Source: Siccirubricoccus phaeus
GTDB taxonomy: Bacteria > Pseudomonadota > Alphaproteobacteria > Acetobacterales > Acetobacteraceae
DNA length: 53,980 bases
Direction of reading: 5' to 3'
Assembly: GCF_008360935.1 (NCBI RefSeq)
Contig: NZ_SRXO01000032.1
Coordinates: forward strand, 1-53,980
The stretch's first letter is position 1. Every line of letters starts with the position of its first letter. A program made the translations under genes and the position numbers. The notes beneath the pieces are model-generated. The model was not told where the DNA came from, made no database searches, and worked only from the letters and a program-made list of their open reading frames with translations. Of this stretch, positions 28,373 through 37,116 are shown one piece after another.

Positions 28373-29611
28373 ATGCCAGTCGCGGACCATGCGGCACCCT
28401 GGGCCGCGGGCGGGGTGGACTCGTCCTACGCCTGGGCCCGGCTGGGCCTGGCAGTCCTGCTCAATACGCTGGGTGGCGTCGGGCTGTGGTCCATCGTCGT
28501 GGCGCTGCCGGCGGTGCAGGCGGAATTCGGCACGGCGCGGGCGGCGGCCGCCTTGCCCTACACGCTCACCACCATCGGCTTCGCCGCGGGCGGGGTGCTG
28601 ATGGGCAGGCTGGCGGACCGCTTCGGCGTGATGTGGCCGGTGCTGGGGGGCAGCCTGTCCCTTGGCCTCGGCTATCTGCTGGCGGCGCAGGCGGGGGACA
28701 TCACTAGCTTCGCGCTGATCCATGGGGTGTTCATCGGGCTGTTCGGCGCCTGTGCCATGTTCGGGCCGCTGGTCGCCGATACCTCGCTGTGGTTCCGGCA
28801 GCGGCGGGGGCTGGCGGTCGCCATCTGTGCCTGCGGCAATTACTTCGCCGGCACGGTCTGGCCGCCCCTGCTGCAATGGGGGATCGCGGAGCTGGGCTGG
28901 CGGCGGACGCATGAGCTGGTGGGGCTGGTCTGCCTCGCCGTGCTGCTGCCGCTGGCGCTGCTGCTGCGTCGCCGCGCGCCGCGGCAGGAGACGGTGGCGC
29001 GGGCGGGCGGCAGCGGCGGCACGGCGCTGGGGCTTTCCCCGGGGGTGCTGCAAGGGGTGATCGTGGCGGCGGGCATTGCCTGCTGCGTCGCGATGGCCAT
29101 GCCGCAGGTGCATATCGTCGCCTATTGCGTCGATCTCGGCTATGGCGCGGCGCGGGGGGCGGAGATGCTCTCGCTGATGCTGGCGACAGGCGTTGTCAGC
29201 CGGCTGGTCTTCGGCCTGGTGATGGACCGGATCGGGGCATTGCCCACGCTGGTGCTCGCCTCCCTGCTGCAGGCGGTGGCGCTGGCGCTGTTCCTGCCCT
29301 TCGACGAGCTGGTGCCGCTCTATGTGATCTCCGGCCTGTTCGGCCTGTTCCAGGGCGGGATCGTGCCCTGCTATGCGGTGATCGTGCGGGAGAATTTCCC
29401 GGCTTCCGAGGTGGGAGTGCGGGTGTCGCTGGCGCTCTCCGCCACGCTGGTCGGCATGGCGCTGGGCGGCTGGATGTCGGGCTTCGTCTTCGACATGACG
29501 GGCAGCTACCGGATGGCGGTGGTGAATGGGCTGCTCTGGAATGGCGCGCATCTGCTGCTGGCCGGGTGGCTGCTGTGGCGGGGCAGGGCGCGGCGCGTGG
29601 CGTTTGCCTGA
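28373..29611 (+). CDS. Major facilitator superfamily transporter
   Basis: The 412-residue protein has about 12 hydrophobic segments, beginning with AWARLGLAVLLNTLGGVGLW, and the MFS signature between helices 2 and 3 (GVLMGRLADRFGVMWPVLGG, the GxLaDrxGrr motif). A second-half counterpart is VSRLVFGLVMDRIGALPTLV. A strong ribosome site GGAGGAAG precedes the ATG. It follows the carbamoylase in the same direction, with 60 bp between, so the two may be co-transcribed and it may import the amide substrate. The substrate itself cannot be inferred. Confidence 0.9.
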   Translation: MPVADHAAPWAAGGVDSSYAWARLGLAVLLNTLGGVGLWSIVVALPAVQAEFGTARAAAALPYTLTTIGFAAGGVLMGRLADRFGVMWPVLGGSLSLGLGYLLAAQAGDITSFALIHGVFIGLFGACAMFGPLVADTSLWFRQRRGLAVAICACGNYFAGTVWPPLLQWGIAELGWRRTHELVGLVCLAVLLPLALLLRRRAPRQETVARAGGSGGTALGLSPGVLQGVIVAAGIACCVAMAMPQVHIVAYCVDLGYGAARGAEMLSLMLATGVVSRLVFGLVMDRIGALPTLVLASLLQAVALALFLPFDELVPLYVISGLFGLFQGGIVPCYAVIVRENFPASEVGVRVSLALSATLVGMALGGWMSGFVFDMTGSYRMAVVNGLLWNGAHLLLAGWLLWRGRARRVAFA

Positions 29612-29779
29612 CGGCGCCGCGCGCTGGGCCCGGCCCGGCGGCCTGTCATGGGGCGGCCTGTCATGGCGGGGGCGCCGGGCGGCCAGCGCGCCTGCTGGCT
29701 GCCGACCGGGCCTGTGACGCCAGCCGCCGCCGCCATGCCATTGTCGCCAAGGGCGCCACGCCGCCCCGCCCATTCCCAG

Positions 29780-32314
29780 TCAGCCGAGCGGGTCGAGGAC
29801 GGCGCCGGAACGTATGGTGATGTCCGCCAGCAGCGTGGTGCCCTCGGCGGTGCCGTCGGTGACCCAGAGCCAGGGCTCAGAGGTGTCAGTGCCATTATAG
29901 GCATTGAACAGCACGCGCCCATCGGCAAGGACGATCAACTGCGTCGGGTAGCCGCTGCCAGGGCCCGGGTTGATATCCGCGACCATATGGGTCCCTGCGG
30001 CGGTGCCGTCGCTGACCCAGAGCTCGGCGCCATGGACGCCGTCATCGGCCGTGAACAGGGCCCTCCCCTCGCTGAACATGACGATGCTGCGCGGGCTGCT
30101 CCAGCCGCTGCCTGAATGGATGTCCGCGACCATGTGGGTGCCTGCGGCGGTACCGTCGCTGACCCAGAGCTCGGAGCCGTAGACACTGTCATCGGCCAGG
30201 AACAATGCCCGGCCATCGCCCAGGGCGACGAAGTCGCGCGGCCACCTACTCTGGTCGATATTCGGGTCGATGTCCGCGATCATGGAAGTGCCCGCCGCGG
30301 AGCCGTCGCTGACCCATAGCCCGATGGTGCTGTTGGTGCCGCTGGCCAGGAACAATGCCCGGCCATCGCCCAGGGCGACGAAGTCGCGCGGGCTGCTCCA
30401 GCTGCTACCCGGGTTGACGTCTGCGACCATGTAAGTGCCCGCAGCGGTGCCGTCGCTGACCCAGAGCTCAGAGCCGTGGAGACCGTCATTGGCCGCGAAC
30501 AGGGCCCGCCCGTCGCCGAGCGCGACGATGCCGGGGGCGGCGGAATATTGCCCGAAGTCGCCGCTGCTACCCCGGCCGGGGTAAATGTCCTTCACCAGCC
30601 CGGTACCGGCGGCTGTGCCGTCGCTGACCCAAAGTTCGCGCCCATGAGTGCCATCGTCGACCGCGAACAGCGCCCGGTCATCGTCCAGGGCGAGGAATGC
30701 GAGCCGAGGCAGGGTGCCGGGGAGCTTATCGAAGGTCTTCACCAGGTAGGTGCCATCGGTCGTGCCGTCGGTCGCCCAGAGGCCGAGGGCCACGGTGCCG
30801 CTGGAGTAGGTGGCGCCGTACAGCGCGTGTCCATCGCCGAGGGCAACGAGACCAGAAACAAGGCCGGAGCCGGTGCCGAGGTTGGTGTCCTTCACCAGCC
30901 GGGTCCCGTCGCTGGTGCCGTCCGTCACCCAAAGACCGGAGGAGGGCGCGAACAACACGCGCCCGTCGCCGAGGGAGGTAAGCCCAGCGCCGCCGGAATC
31001 GCTATCGTAGTCCGCCGGATTGATGTCAGTCAGCGCCCAGGTGCCCTCGGCGGTGCCGTCGCTGACCCATAGCTGGGGGATGTTGATGAAGGGCGAGGCG
31101 CTGAGGATGGCACGGGCGCCGGTCGGGTCCCGCAGGTCGATCGTATGGTCGGCGAAGCGCAGCCGTTCGACGTTGACCAGCGTATCGGTGCCCTCTTCGC
31201 CATCCGTGGGGTCGAGGTCGCGCACCGTCACCCGGCCGTCCTCGGCGCGGATGATCTCGAAATCGGCGGCCTGGCCAGCGTAGACGGCGGTGTCGCCGCC
31301 ACGTCCGCCATCGAGCCAATCGTCGCCTGCGCCGCCCTCGAGCACGTCCGTGCCGTCCAGCAACCCGTCGCCCGCGCCGCCCAGCAGCGTATCGGCCCCC
31401 GCCCCACCGGTCAGGGTGTCGGCGGCGCGGCCTCCGATAAGCTCGTCGTCGCCCTCGCCGCCGATGAGCACATCCCTCCCGCTGTCGCCGATCAGGAGGT
31501 CGTCGCCCTCGCCGCCGTCGAGCTGGTCCGAGAGGGTTGAATGTGCATTGCCCGCGCCGGCCAGCAGGGTGTCCGCGCCGGCCCCGCCGGACAGGGTATC
31601 CATGTCCTGGCCGCCGGTGATCTGGTCGTCGCCCTCGCCGCCCTCGACCTTGGCCCGAATTAGGCCAGTGACGATGAAGTTGTCGGCGCCGTCGCCGAGG
31701 TCGGCATAGGCCCGGGCGAAGGCGCCATCGTAGTCGCGGAGCAGCTTGACGCCGCCGGTCGAGGCAAAGGTCGCGTCGCCCGCCGCCACGGCGGCGGCAA
31801 CGTCGAGGGGCGCGAGGCGGACCGTATCGTCGCCCGCGCCGGTAGCGATACGGAACGTGTTTGACCAGGTCCGTTCGTTGGTGGCGATCTGAATGTCGAC
31901 CAGGTCGGCGCCGGCGCCGGTGACGACGTTGCCGCGCTTGGCACCGACCAGCTCGAGCGTGGAGCCCGCTTCGGAGCCGAGCCCGACGATGACGTCCACA
32001 TGCACGAAGCCGAGGAAGGCGAGGCGCGCCGCTTCCTCAGCGGTGACGGAGACGTTCTTCACGCTGTTCCAGGCACCGACCACGTCGAGGACGGTGCGGC
32101 TCTCCGGCGTGCCGAAGCCGCTGGTGGTGGCGGTCACCAGGCCGCCGAAGAGCGTCTCGGTCCCATCGCCGGCGGGCGTGAAGGGCTGGGAGGACAGCGC
32201 ATTCGGGTCCGGTGCGGCCAGACCGCCGGTATTGGGCAGCAGGTCGAGGTCGGTGCCGGGCAGGTAGGTCTGGAGTTTGTGGGCCCGGTGGCCAAAGGTG
32301 ATGCGAAGGGGCAT
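29780..32314 (-). CDS. RTX/ELWxxDGT-repeat protein, probably secreted
   Basis: The 844-residue product has three parts. Residues about 1-220 are unassigned and begin MPLRITFGHRAHKLQTYLPG. Residues about 222-345 carry RTX nonapeptides (GGEGDDQITGG, GGAGADTLLGGAGDG and similar), calcium-binding repeats of type I-secreted proteins. From about residue 414 to the end run nine repeats of about 48 residues with the core LWVSDGTAAGT plus VADINPG, VALGDGRALF and DDGVHGSE, the ELWxxDGT repeat. GGGAG lies 10 bp before the ATG at 32314. There is no N-terminal signal, so type I export by a C-terminal signal is possible, though the C-terminus is an ELW repeat rather than an obvious secretion signal. It lies in the gap between the MFS gene and ubiG and looks like an accessory insertion. 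Confidence 0.85.
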   Translation of the reverse strand: MPLRITFGHRAHKLQTYLPGTDLDLLPNTGGLAAPDPNALSSQPFTPAGDGTETLFGGLVTATTSGFGTPESRTVLDVVGAWNSVKNVSVTAEEAARLAFLGFVHVDVIVGLGSEAGSTLELVGAKRGNVVTGAGADLVDIQIATNERTWSNTFRIATGAGDDTVRLAPLDVAAAVAAGDATFASTGGVKLLRDYDGAFARAYADLGDGADNFIVTGLIRAKVEGGEGDDQITGGQDMDTLSGGAGADTLLAGAGNAHSTLSDQLDGGEGDDLLIGDSGRDVLIGGEGDDELIGGRAADTLTGGAGADTLLGGAGDGLLDGTDVLEGGAGDDWLDGGRGGDTAVYAGQAADFEIIRAEDGRVTVRDLDPTDGEEGTDTLVNVERLRFADHTIDLRDPTGARAILSASPFINIPQLWVSDGTAEGTWALTDINPADYDSDSGGAGLTSLGDGRVLFAPSSGLWVTDGTSDGTRLVKDTNLGTGSGLVSGLVALGDGHALYGATYSSGTVALGLWATDGTTDGTYLVKTFDKLPGTLPRLAFLALDDDRALFAVDDGTHGRELWVSDGTAAGTGLVKDIYPGRGSSGDFGQYSAAPGIVALGDGRALFAANDGLHGSELWVSDGTAAGTYMVADVNPGSSWSSPRDFVALGDGRALFLASGTNSTIGLWVSDGSAAGTSMIADIDPNIDQSRWPRDFVALGDGRALFLADDSVYGSELWVSDGTAAGTHMVADIHSGSGWSSPRSIVMFSEGRALFTADDGVHGAELWVSDGTAAGTHMVADINPGPGSGYPTQLIVLADGRVLFNAYNGTDTSEPWLWVTDGTAEGTTLLADITIRSGAVLDPLG

Positions 32315-32540
32315 GTCAATCTGCGCTCCCGAGCCATTGCGCGAAACGGACCATTGCGGGACGAGGCGATCCAGTGGCTGAGGATGCAGGCTTTCAGCCC
32401 ACAACTCCAGCTTGAACGGCAACGGCCAATTCACAACCACGCCCAGATTGCCGGGGCGTGCGGCCGTCAGGGGCGTCGTTCTCGATGCTGCATAGGAATG
32501 ACTCTCATTCCTCGTTGTGCAGGCGGGCTGTCGCTAAGGC

Positions 32541-33287
32541 CTAGACCGCCATCACCATGTAATTCACGCCCACATCCCGGCTGACGCGCCATTTGCCGCC
32601 CGGCAGGTCCATGCTCAGCCCGGCGATCTCCGTCACCCGCAGCCCCGCCGCCCGCAGCGCCGCGCCCAGCTCCGCCGGGCGCAGGAACATGCGCCAGTCA
32701 TGCGTCCCCACCGGCAGCAGCCGCAGCAGGTATTCGGCGCCGAGCTTCGCCATCAGGAAGCTGCGCGGCGTGCGGTTCAGCGTGGAGAGGAACACCGGCG
32801 CCCCCGGCTTGGCCAGCGCCCGCAGCGCTGCGCAGAAGGCGGCGCGGTCCGCCACATGCTCGATCACCTCCAGCGCCAGCACGGCGTCGAAGCGCCGGCC
32901 TTCCGCTGCCAGCGCCTCCGGCAGCCCCTCCCGGTAGTCGATCGCCAAGCCCCCGCCGGCGGCATGCGCCCGCGCCGCCTCCAGCGCCGCCCCCGCCGCA
33001 TCCAGCCCGGTGACATCGGCGCCAGCCCGGGCCAGGGCCTCGCTGGCCAGCCCGGCGCCGCAGCCCACATCCAGTACGGAGAGCCCTGCCAGCGGCCGTG
33101 CCGCTGCGGGGGCCCGCCCGTGCAGCCGGGCCAGATGGCCGATCACCCAGCCCATCCGGGCCGGGTTCATCGCATGCAGCGGCGCCATCGGCCCTTTCGG
33201 GTCCCACCAGCGCCCAGCCAGGCGGTCGAATTTGGCGATTTCCGTGCCGTCCGCGCTGCCGCCCATCCCCCCCTGGCCGTCCCGCAT
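32541..33287 (-). CDS. ubiG: Bifunctional ubiquinone O-methyltransferase UbiG
   Basis: A 248-residue class I SAM methyltransferase that O-methylates two steps of ubiquinone synthesis. Motifs: EIAKFDRLAGRWWDPKGPMA (UbiG-specific N-terminus), HAMNPARMGWV, LSVLDVGCGAGLASEALARA (SAM site), ALEVIEHVADRAAFCAALRA and VFLSTLNRTPRSFLMAKLGA. The C-terminal SRDVGVNYMVMAV is typical. The start at 33287 is 10 bp after AGGAGGG; ATGs at 33296 and 33266 are alternatives. It diverges from lysC with about 140 bp between, the usual alphaproteobacterial arrangement. Confidence 0.95.
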   Translation of the reverse strand: MRDGQGGMGGSADGTEIAKFDRLAGRWWDPKGPMAPLHAMNPARMGWVIGHLARLHGRAPAAARPLAGLSVLDVGCGAGLASEALARAGADVTGLDAAGAALEAARAHAAGGGLAIDYREGLPEALAAEGRRFDAVLALEVIEHVADRAAFCAALRALAKPGAPVFLSTLNRTPRSFLMAKLGAEYLLRLLPVGTHDWRMFLRPAELGAALRAAGLRVTEIAGLSMDLPGGKWRVSRDVGVNYMVMAV

Positions 33288-33424
33288 GGCCCGCATACCC
33301 TCCTGCCTCACGCCGGGTTGTTGCAGCCCGGTTGCCGCCCCGGTATCTGTGCCGGCCGCCGCGCCGGCGCAACCGCCTGGCGCACCGCCTTCTCCTTCCC
33401 CGGTTTCCAAGAAGCGCCCGCCCC

Positions 33425-34651
33425 ATGGCCCGTATCGTGATGAAGTTCGGCGGCACCTCCGTCGCCGATCTCGACCGTATCCGCAACGTCGCCGCCCGCG
33501 TGAAACGCGAGATCGAGGCGGGGAACGAGGTGGCCGTGGTCGTTTCCGCCATGGCCGGCGTCACCAACCAGCTCGTCAAATGGTGCCAGGAGCTGTCGCC
33601 CCTGCATGACGCCAGGGAATACGATGTGGTGGTGGCCACGGGGGAACAGGTGACCATCGGCCTGCTCGCGATCGCGCTGCAGACCATCGGCGTCGATGCC
33701 CGCTCCTGGCAGGGCTGGCAGGTGCCCATCGTGACGGATGGCGCGCATGGCAAGGCGCGCGTCGAAAGCATCGATGGCAGCCTGCTGGTGGAGCGCATGC
33801 AGCAGGGCCAGGTGCCGGTCATCGCCGGCTTCCAGGGGGTGGAGACGCAGCGCAATCGCATCACCACCCTCGGCCGCGGCGGCTCGGACCTCTCGGCCGT
33901 CGCCATCGCTGCGGCGGTGAAGGCGGATCGCTGCGACATCTATACGGATGTGGATGGCATCTACACGACGGACCCCCGCATCGTGCCGCGCGCCCGCAAG
34001 CTGGACCGCATCAGCTATGAGGAAATGCTGGAACTCGCCTCGGTCGGTGCCAAGGTGTTGCAGACCCGCTCCGTCGAGCTCGCGATGAAGCAGCGGGTGC
34101 GGGTGCAGGTGCTCTCCAGCTTCGAGGACAAGCCAGGCTCCCTGGTGGTGGATGAGGACGAGATCGTGGAACAGCCCATCGTGAGCGGCATCGCCTATTC
34201 GCGGGACGATGCGAAACTGACGCTGCGGCGGGTGCCGGACCGGCCGGGCATCGCCGCCGGCGTCTTCGGCGCCATGGCCAAGGCCAATGTGAATGTGGAC
34301 ATGATCGTCCAGAATCTGGGCGCCGACGGCACCACGGACATGACCTTCACCGTCGGCAAGGCTGATCTGCCCCGCGCCCAGGCGGCGCTGGCCGAGGCGA
34401 AGGGCGAGCTGGGCTATGAGTCCGTGCTGGCCGACCCGGAGGTGGCGAAGATCAGCGTCGTCGGCGTCGGCATGCGCAGCCATGCCGGCGTCGCCAACAC
34501 CATGTTCCGCGCCCTCGCGGAAAAGGGCATCAACATCCAGGTCATCTCCACCAGCGAGATCAAGGTAAGCGTGCTGGTTGCCGCCGAGTACACCGAGCTC
34601 GCGGTGCGCGCGCTGCACACCGCCTATGGGCTGGACGGGCCGGCGAGCTGA
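33425..34651 (+). CDS. lysC: Aspartate kinase
   Basis: A 408-residue aspartokinase that phosphorylates aspartate at the head of the Lys/Thr/Met and diaminopimelate pathway. Motifs are the N-terminal MARIVMKFGGTSVADLDRIR (KFGGTSV), TTLGRGGSDLSAVAIAAAVK, YTDVDGIYTTDPRIVPRARK and a C-terminal pair of ACT domains (about residues 270-400: LRRVPDRPGIAAGVFGAMAK, VVGVGMRSHAGVANTMFRAL and INIQVISTSEIKVSV) that mediate feedback by lysine/threonine. It is monofunctional, without a homoserine dehydrogenase domain. The stop shares one base with the next start (TGATG). Confidence 0.97.
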   Translation: MARIVMKFGGTSVADLDRIRNVAARVKREIEAGNEVAVVVSAMAGVTNQLVKWCQELSPLHDAREYDVVVATGEQVTIGLLAIALQTIGVDARSWQGWQVPIVTDGAHGKARVESIDGSLLVERMQQGQVPVIAGFQGVETQRNRITTLGRGGSDLSAVAIAAAVKADRCDIYTDVDGIYTTDPRIVPRARKLDRISYEEMLELASVGAKVLQTRSVELAMKQRVRVQVLSSFEDKPGSLVVDEDEIVEQPIVSGIAYSRDDAKLTLRRVPDRPGIAAGVFGAMAKANVNVDMIVQNLGADGTTDMTFTVGKADLPRAQAALAEAKGELGYESVLADPEVAKISVVGVGMRSHAGVANTMFRALAEKGINIQVISTSEIKVSVLVAAEYTELAVRALHTAYGLDGPAS

Positions 34652-35691
34652 TGGACGCGCTGACCCCGCCCGCCGCCGCCGAGGCGGCGCTTGAGAAGCT
34701 GATGGCGCGTGGCGCCGCCTTCCTGGGCAGCCGGATCGCCATCATGGGCGGGGCGATGAGCTGGGTGAGCGAGCGCCACCTGGTCGCCGCCCTCTCCAAT
34801 GCCGGGGCCTTCGGCACCATCGCCTGCGGCGCGATGGAGCCGCCGCGCCTGGCGGAGGAGATCGCCGGCACCCAGGCGCTGACGCAGAAGCCCTTCGGCG
34901 TCAACCTCATCACCATGCATCCGCGGCTGGAGCAACTCGTCGAGACCTGCCTGGCGGCCCGGGTCAGCCATATCGTCTTCGCCGGCGGCATCCCGCCCAC
35001 CGCCGCCATCCGCAAGGCGAAGGAGGGCGGGGCCAAGGTGGTCTGCTTCGCCCCGGCGCTGGCGCTGGCGAAGAAGCTGGTGCGCAGCGGCGCCGATGCG
35101 CTGGTCATCGAGGGCTCCGAGGCCGGCGGCCATATCGGCCCGGTCAGCCTGAACGTGCTGGCGCAGGAGATCCTGCCGGAAATGGCGGCCCAGGTGCCGG
35201 TCTTCGTCGCCGGCGGGCTGGGGCGGGGGGAGGCGATTCTCTCCTACCTCGAAATGGGCGCGGCCGGCGCCCAGCTTGGCACCCGCTTCGTTTGTGCTAC
35301 AGAATGCATTGCGCATCCCAAATTCAAGCAGGCCTTCATTCGTGGCGCGGCGCGGGATGCGCTGCCCACCGTCCAGCTCGATGCCCGCTTCCCGGTCATC
35401 CCCGTGCGCGCCCTGCAGAATGAGGGGACGAAGCGCTTCCTGGAGCACCAGGCGGCGGTGCTGGCGCGCTTCGTGGCCGGGGAGCTGGACAAGGACGCCG
35501 CGCAGCTTGAGATTGAACATTTCTGGGCCGGTGCGCTGCGCCGCGCGGTGATCGAAGGCGAGGTCGAGCAGGGCAGCCTGATGGCCGGCCAAAGCGTCGG
35601 CATGGTGACGAAGGAGCAGCCGGTGACCGAGATCCTGGCCGAGCTGATGGCGCAGGCCCGGGCTGCGCTGGCGGCGCGACAGCCCGGCTGA
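34651..35691 (+). CDS. NAD(P)H-dependent flavin oxidoreductase / nitronate monooxygenase family
   Basis: The 346-residue TIM-barrel flavoprotein shows RIAIMGGAMSWVSERHLVAA, NAGAFGTIACGAM, PFGVNLITMHPRLEQLVETC, ALVIEGSEAGGHIGPVS (the glycine-rich FMN/active-site loop with His) and VFVAGGLGRGEAILSYLEMG followed by GAQLGTRFVCATECIAHPKF. The family includes nitronate monooxygenases (detoxifying propionate 3-nitronate) and enoyl-ACP-reductase-like FabK. It overlaps lysC by one base, so the two are translationally coupled. A direct role in aspartate metabolism is not obvious. Confidence 0.88.
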   Translation: MDALTPPAAAEAALEKLMARGAAFLGSRIAIMGGAMSWVSERHLVAALSNAGAFGTIACGAMEPPRLAEEIAGTQALTQKPFGVNLITMHPRLEQLVETCLAARVSHIVFAGGIPPTAAIRKAKEGGAKVVCFAPALALAKKLVRSGADALVIEGSEAGGHIGPVSLNVLAQEILPEMAAQVPVFVAGGLGRGEAILSYLEMGAAGAQLGTRFVCATECIAHPKFKQAFIRGAARDALPTVQLDARFPVIPVRALQNEGTKRFLEHQAAVLARFVAGELDKDAAQLEIEHFWAGALRRAVIEGEVEQGSLMAGQSVGMVTKEQPVTEILAELMAQARAALAARQPG

Positions 35692-35793
35692 GACGGGAGC
35701 GGGTGGCGTGCGGCATGTCCATGGCATGATATTCACGCCCCGGCGCGGAAATCGGTTTGCTGGCCCTGGCGCCGGGGAGTACATCGCCGCGGC

Positions 35794-36852
35794 GTGCCCG
35801 ATGACATGAAACGCTTCGCCCGACCTGAACCCTCCGCCGGAGAAGCCGCGCGGCTCGGTGAGGAATTGCGCGATGCGCGCATGGCGCTCGGGCTTTCGGT
35901 CGATGATCTGGCGGCCGCGCTGCGCATCCGCCGGGTCTATCTGGCGGCGCTGGAGGAGGGGCGGGTGCGGGACCTGCCGGCCCCGGCCTATGCGGTGGGC
36001 TTCGTCCGCTCCTATGCCCGTGCCCTGGGCCTCGATGCCGACGACATGGTGCGCCGCTTCCGCGACAGTATCGGGCCGGTGGTGCCGCGGAAGACCGATC
36101 TGGTGTTTCCGGAGCCGGTGCCTGACCGGGGCGTGCCGGCCGGGGCGGTGATGCTGGTGGGCGCCGTGCTGGCGGTCGGCGCCTATGCCGCCTGGTACAA
36201 TTGGTCGGCGACGGGCGGGCGGGCGGTGGATGCGGTGCCGCCCCTCCCGCCCCGGATCGAACAGGCGGCGCGCCAAGCGGCGCCGGAACCCTCGGCGCCC
36301 GCGCCCCTGCCTGCGCTGCCGCTGCCCGCCGCGCCCCAGGGCACCGTGCCGGCCGCGCCCCAGGCGGCCTCCCCTCTCCCCCCCGCGCTTCCGCCGGGTG
36401 CTGCGCCGGCCCGGCCGCCGGGCGCCGGCCCAGTGGCCACCCTGCCGGGCCCGGCCCCCGGCGTCGCCCCGCCCAGCCCGATGCCGGCAGCGCCTGCTGC
36501 CCAGCCCACGGTTCAGGCGCCCGTCCCGCCGGCCGCCCCCCGGCCGGAGGAAGGCCGGGTGGTGCTGCGCGCCAAGGCGGATAGCTGGCTGCAGGTGCGG
36601 GACCGCCAGACCGGCAACGTCCTCCTCAACCGCGTGCTGCGGCCCGGCGAGAGCTACGCCGTGCCGAACCGGGACGGGCTGCTGCTGACCACCGGCAACG
36701 CCTTCGGCCTGGACATCCTGGTGGACGGCCAGACCATTCCCGGGCTGGGCGGCGGCCCGGCGGTGCGGCGGGACGTGCCGCTAGAACCGGACCGGCTGCG
36801 TGCCTTCCTCAGCGCCGGGGCAGCAACGGCCGCGCCTCGGCCGGCGCAGTGA
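35794..36852 (+). CDS. rodZ: RodZ-like cytoskeletal/HTH membrane protein (DUF4115)
   Basis: The 352-residue protein has an N-terminal Xre-type helix-turn-helix (residues about 20-90: LGEELRDARMALGLSVDDLA, AALRIRRVYLAALEEGRV, AYAVGFVRSYARALGLDADD), a single membrane segment (AVMLVGAVLAVGAYAAWYNW), a long Pro/Ala-rich periplasmic linker and a C-terminal DUF4115 beta domain (VVLRAKADSWLQVRDRQTGN, VLRPGESYAVPN, TGNAFGLDILVDGQ). This is the RodZ plan; RodZ links MreB to the wall-elongation machinery. The start is a GTG at 35794 with a distant GGGGAG; ATG at 35806 is the alternative. It precedes ispG, as is usual in this group. Confidence 0.88.
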   Translation: MPDDMKRFARPEPSAGEAARLGEELRDARMALGLSVDDLAAALRIRRVYLAALEEGRVRDLPAPAYAVGFVRSYARALGLDADDMVRRFRDSIGPVVPRKTDLVFPEPVPDRGVPAGAVMLVGAVLAVGAYAAWYNWSATGGRAVDAVPPLPPRIEQAARQAAPEPSAPAPLPALPLPAAPQGTVPAAPQAASPLPPALPPGAAPARPPGAGPVATLPGPAPGVAPPSPMPAAPAAQPTVQAPVPPAAPRPEEGRVVLRAKADSWLQVRDRQTGNVLLNRVLRPGESYAVPNRDGLLLTTGNAFGLDILVDGQTIPGLGGGPAVRRDVPLEPDRLRAFLSAGAATAAPRPAQ

Positions 36853-37055
36853 GGATGGGGGCTCCGCCCCCATGCCCCCGGCAGAGGGCTCTGCCCTCTG
36901 CACTTCCGCCGGGGCCAGGACCTAGCCCCGGACCCCGGTCTGCGTTTGCCGGTTCAACCTGCCGACTCACACCGGGGTCCGGGGGGTGGTCCACCCCCCG
37001 GCGGGGTCCAGGGGCAGCGCCCCTGGTGGGGCCCCGGGGGCGAAGCCCCTGCCCG
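36853..37055 (+). repeat. GC-rich intergenic repeat, copy 5 (most complete)
   Basis: A 200-bp palindrome-rich stretch: GGGGGCTCCGCCCCC, GAGGGCTCTGCCCTC, CCGGGGCCAGGACCTAGCCC, GGTTCAACCTGCCGACTCAC, GGGGTCCGGGG, GGTGGTCCACC, GGGGCAGCGCCCC and a final GGGGGCGAAGCCCC. The middle blocks match the inverted copy at 10918-11062. Confidence 0.72.
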
Positions 37056-37116
37056 CGGCGCTTGGGCTCCCCGCCCCGCGCTGCCATATTGCCCGCGACG
37101 CCATGGGACATGCCGC

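Noticed and set aside
29636-29680. Short direct repeat GGCGGCCTGTCATGG twice
   Set aside because: It is a small tandem duplication after the MFS gene with no sign of function.
30000-31080. Regular repeats that might suggest CRISPR
   Set aside because: They are protein-coding ELWxxDGT repeats of about 144 bp with varying sequence, not short identical repeats with spacers.
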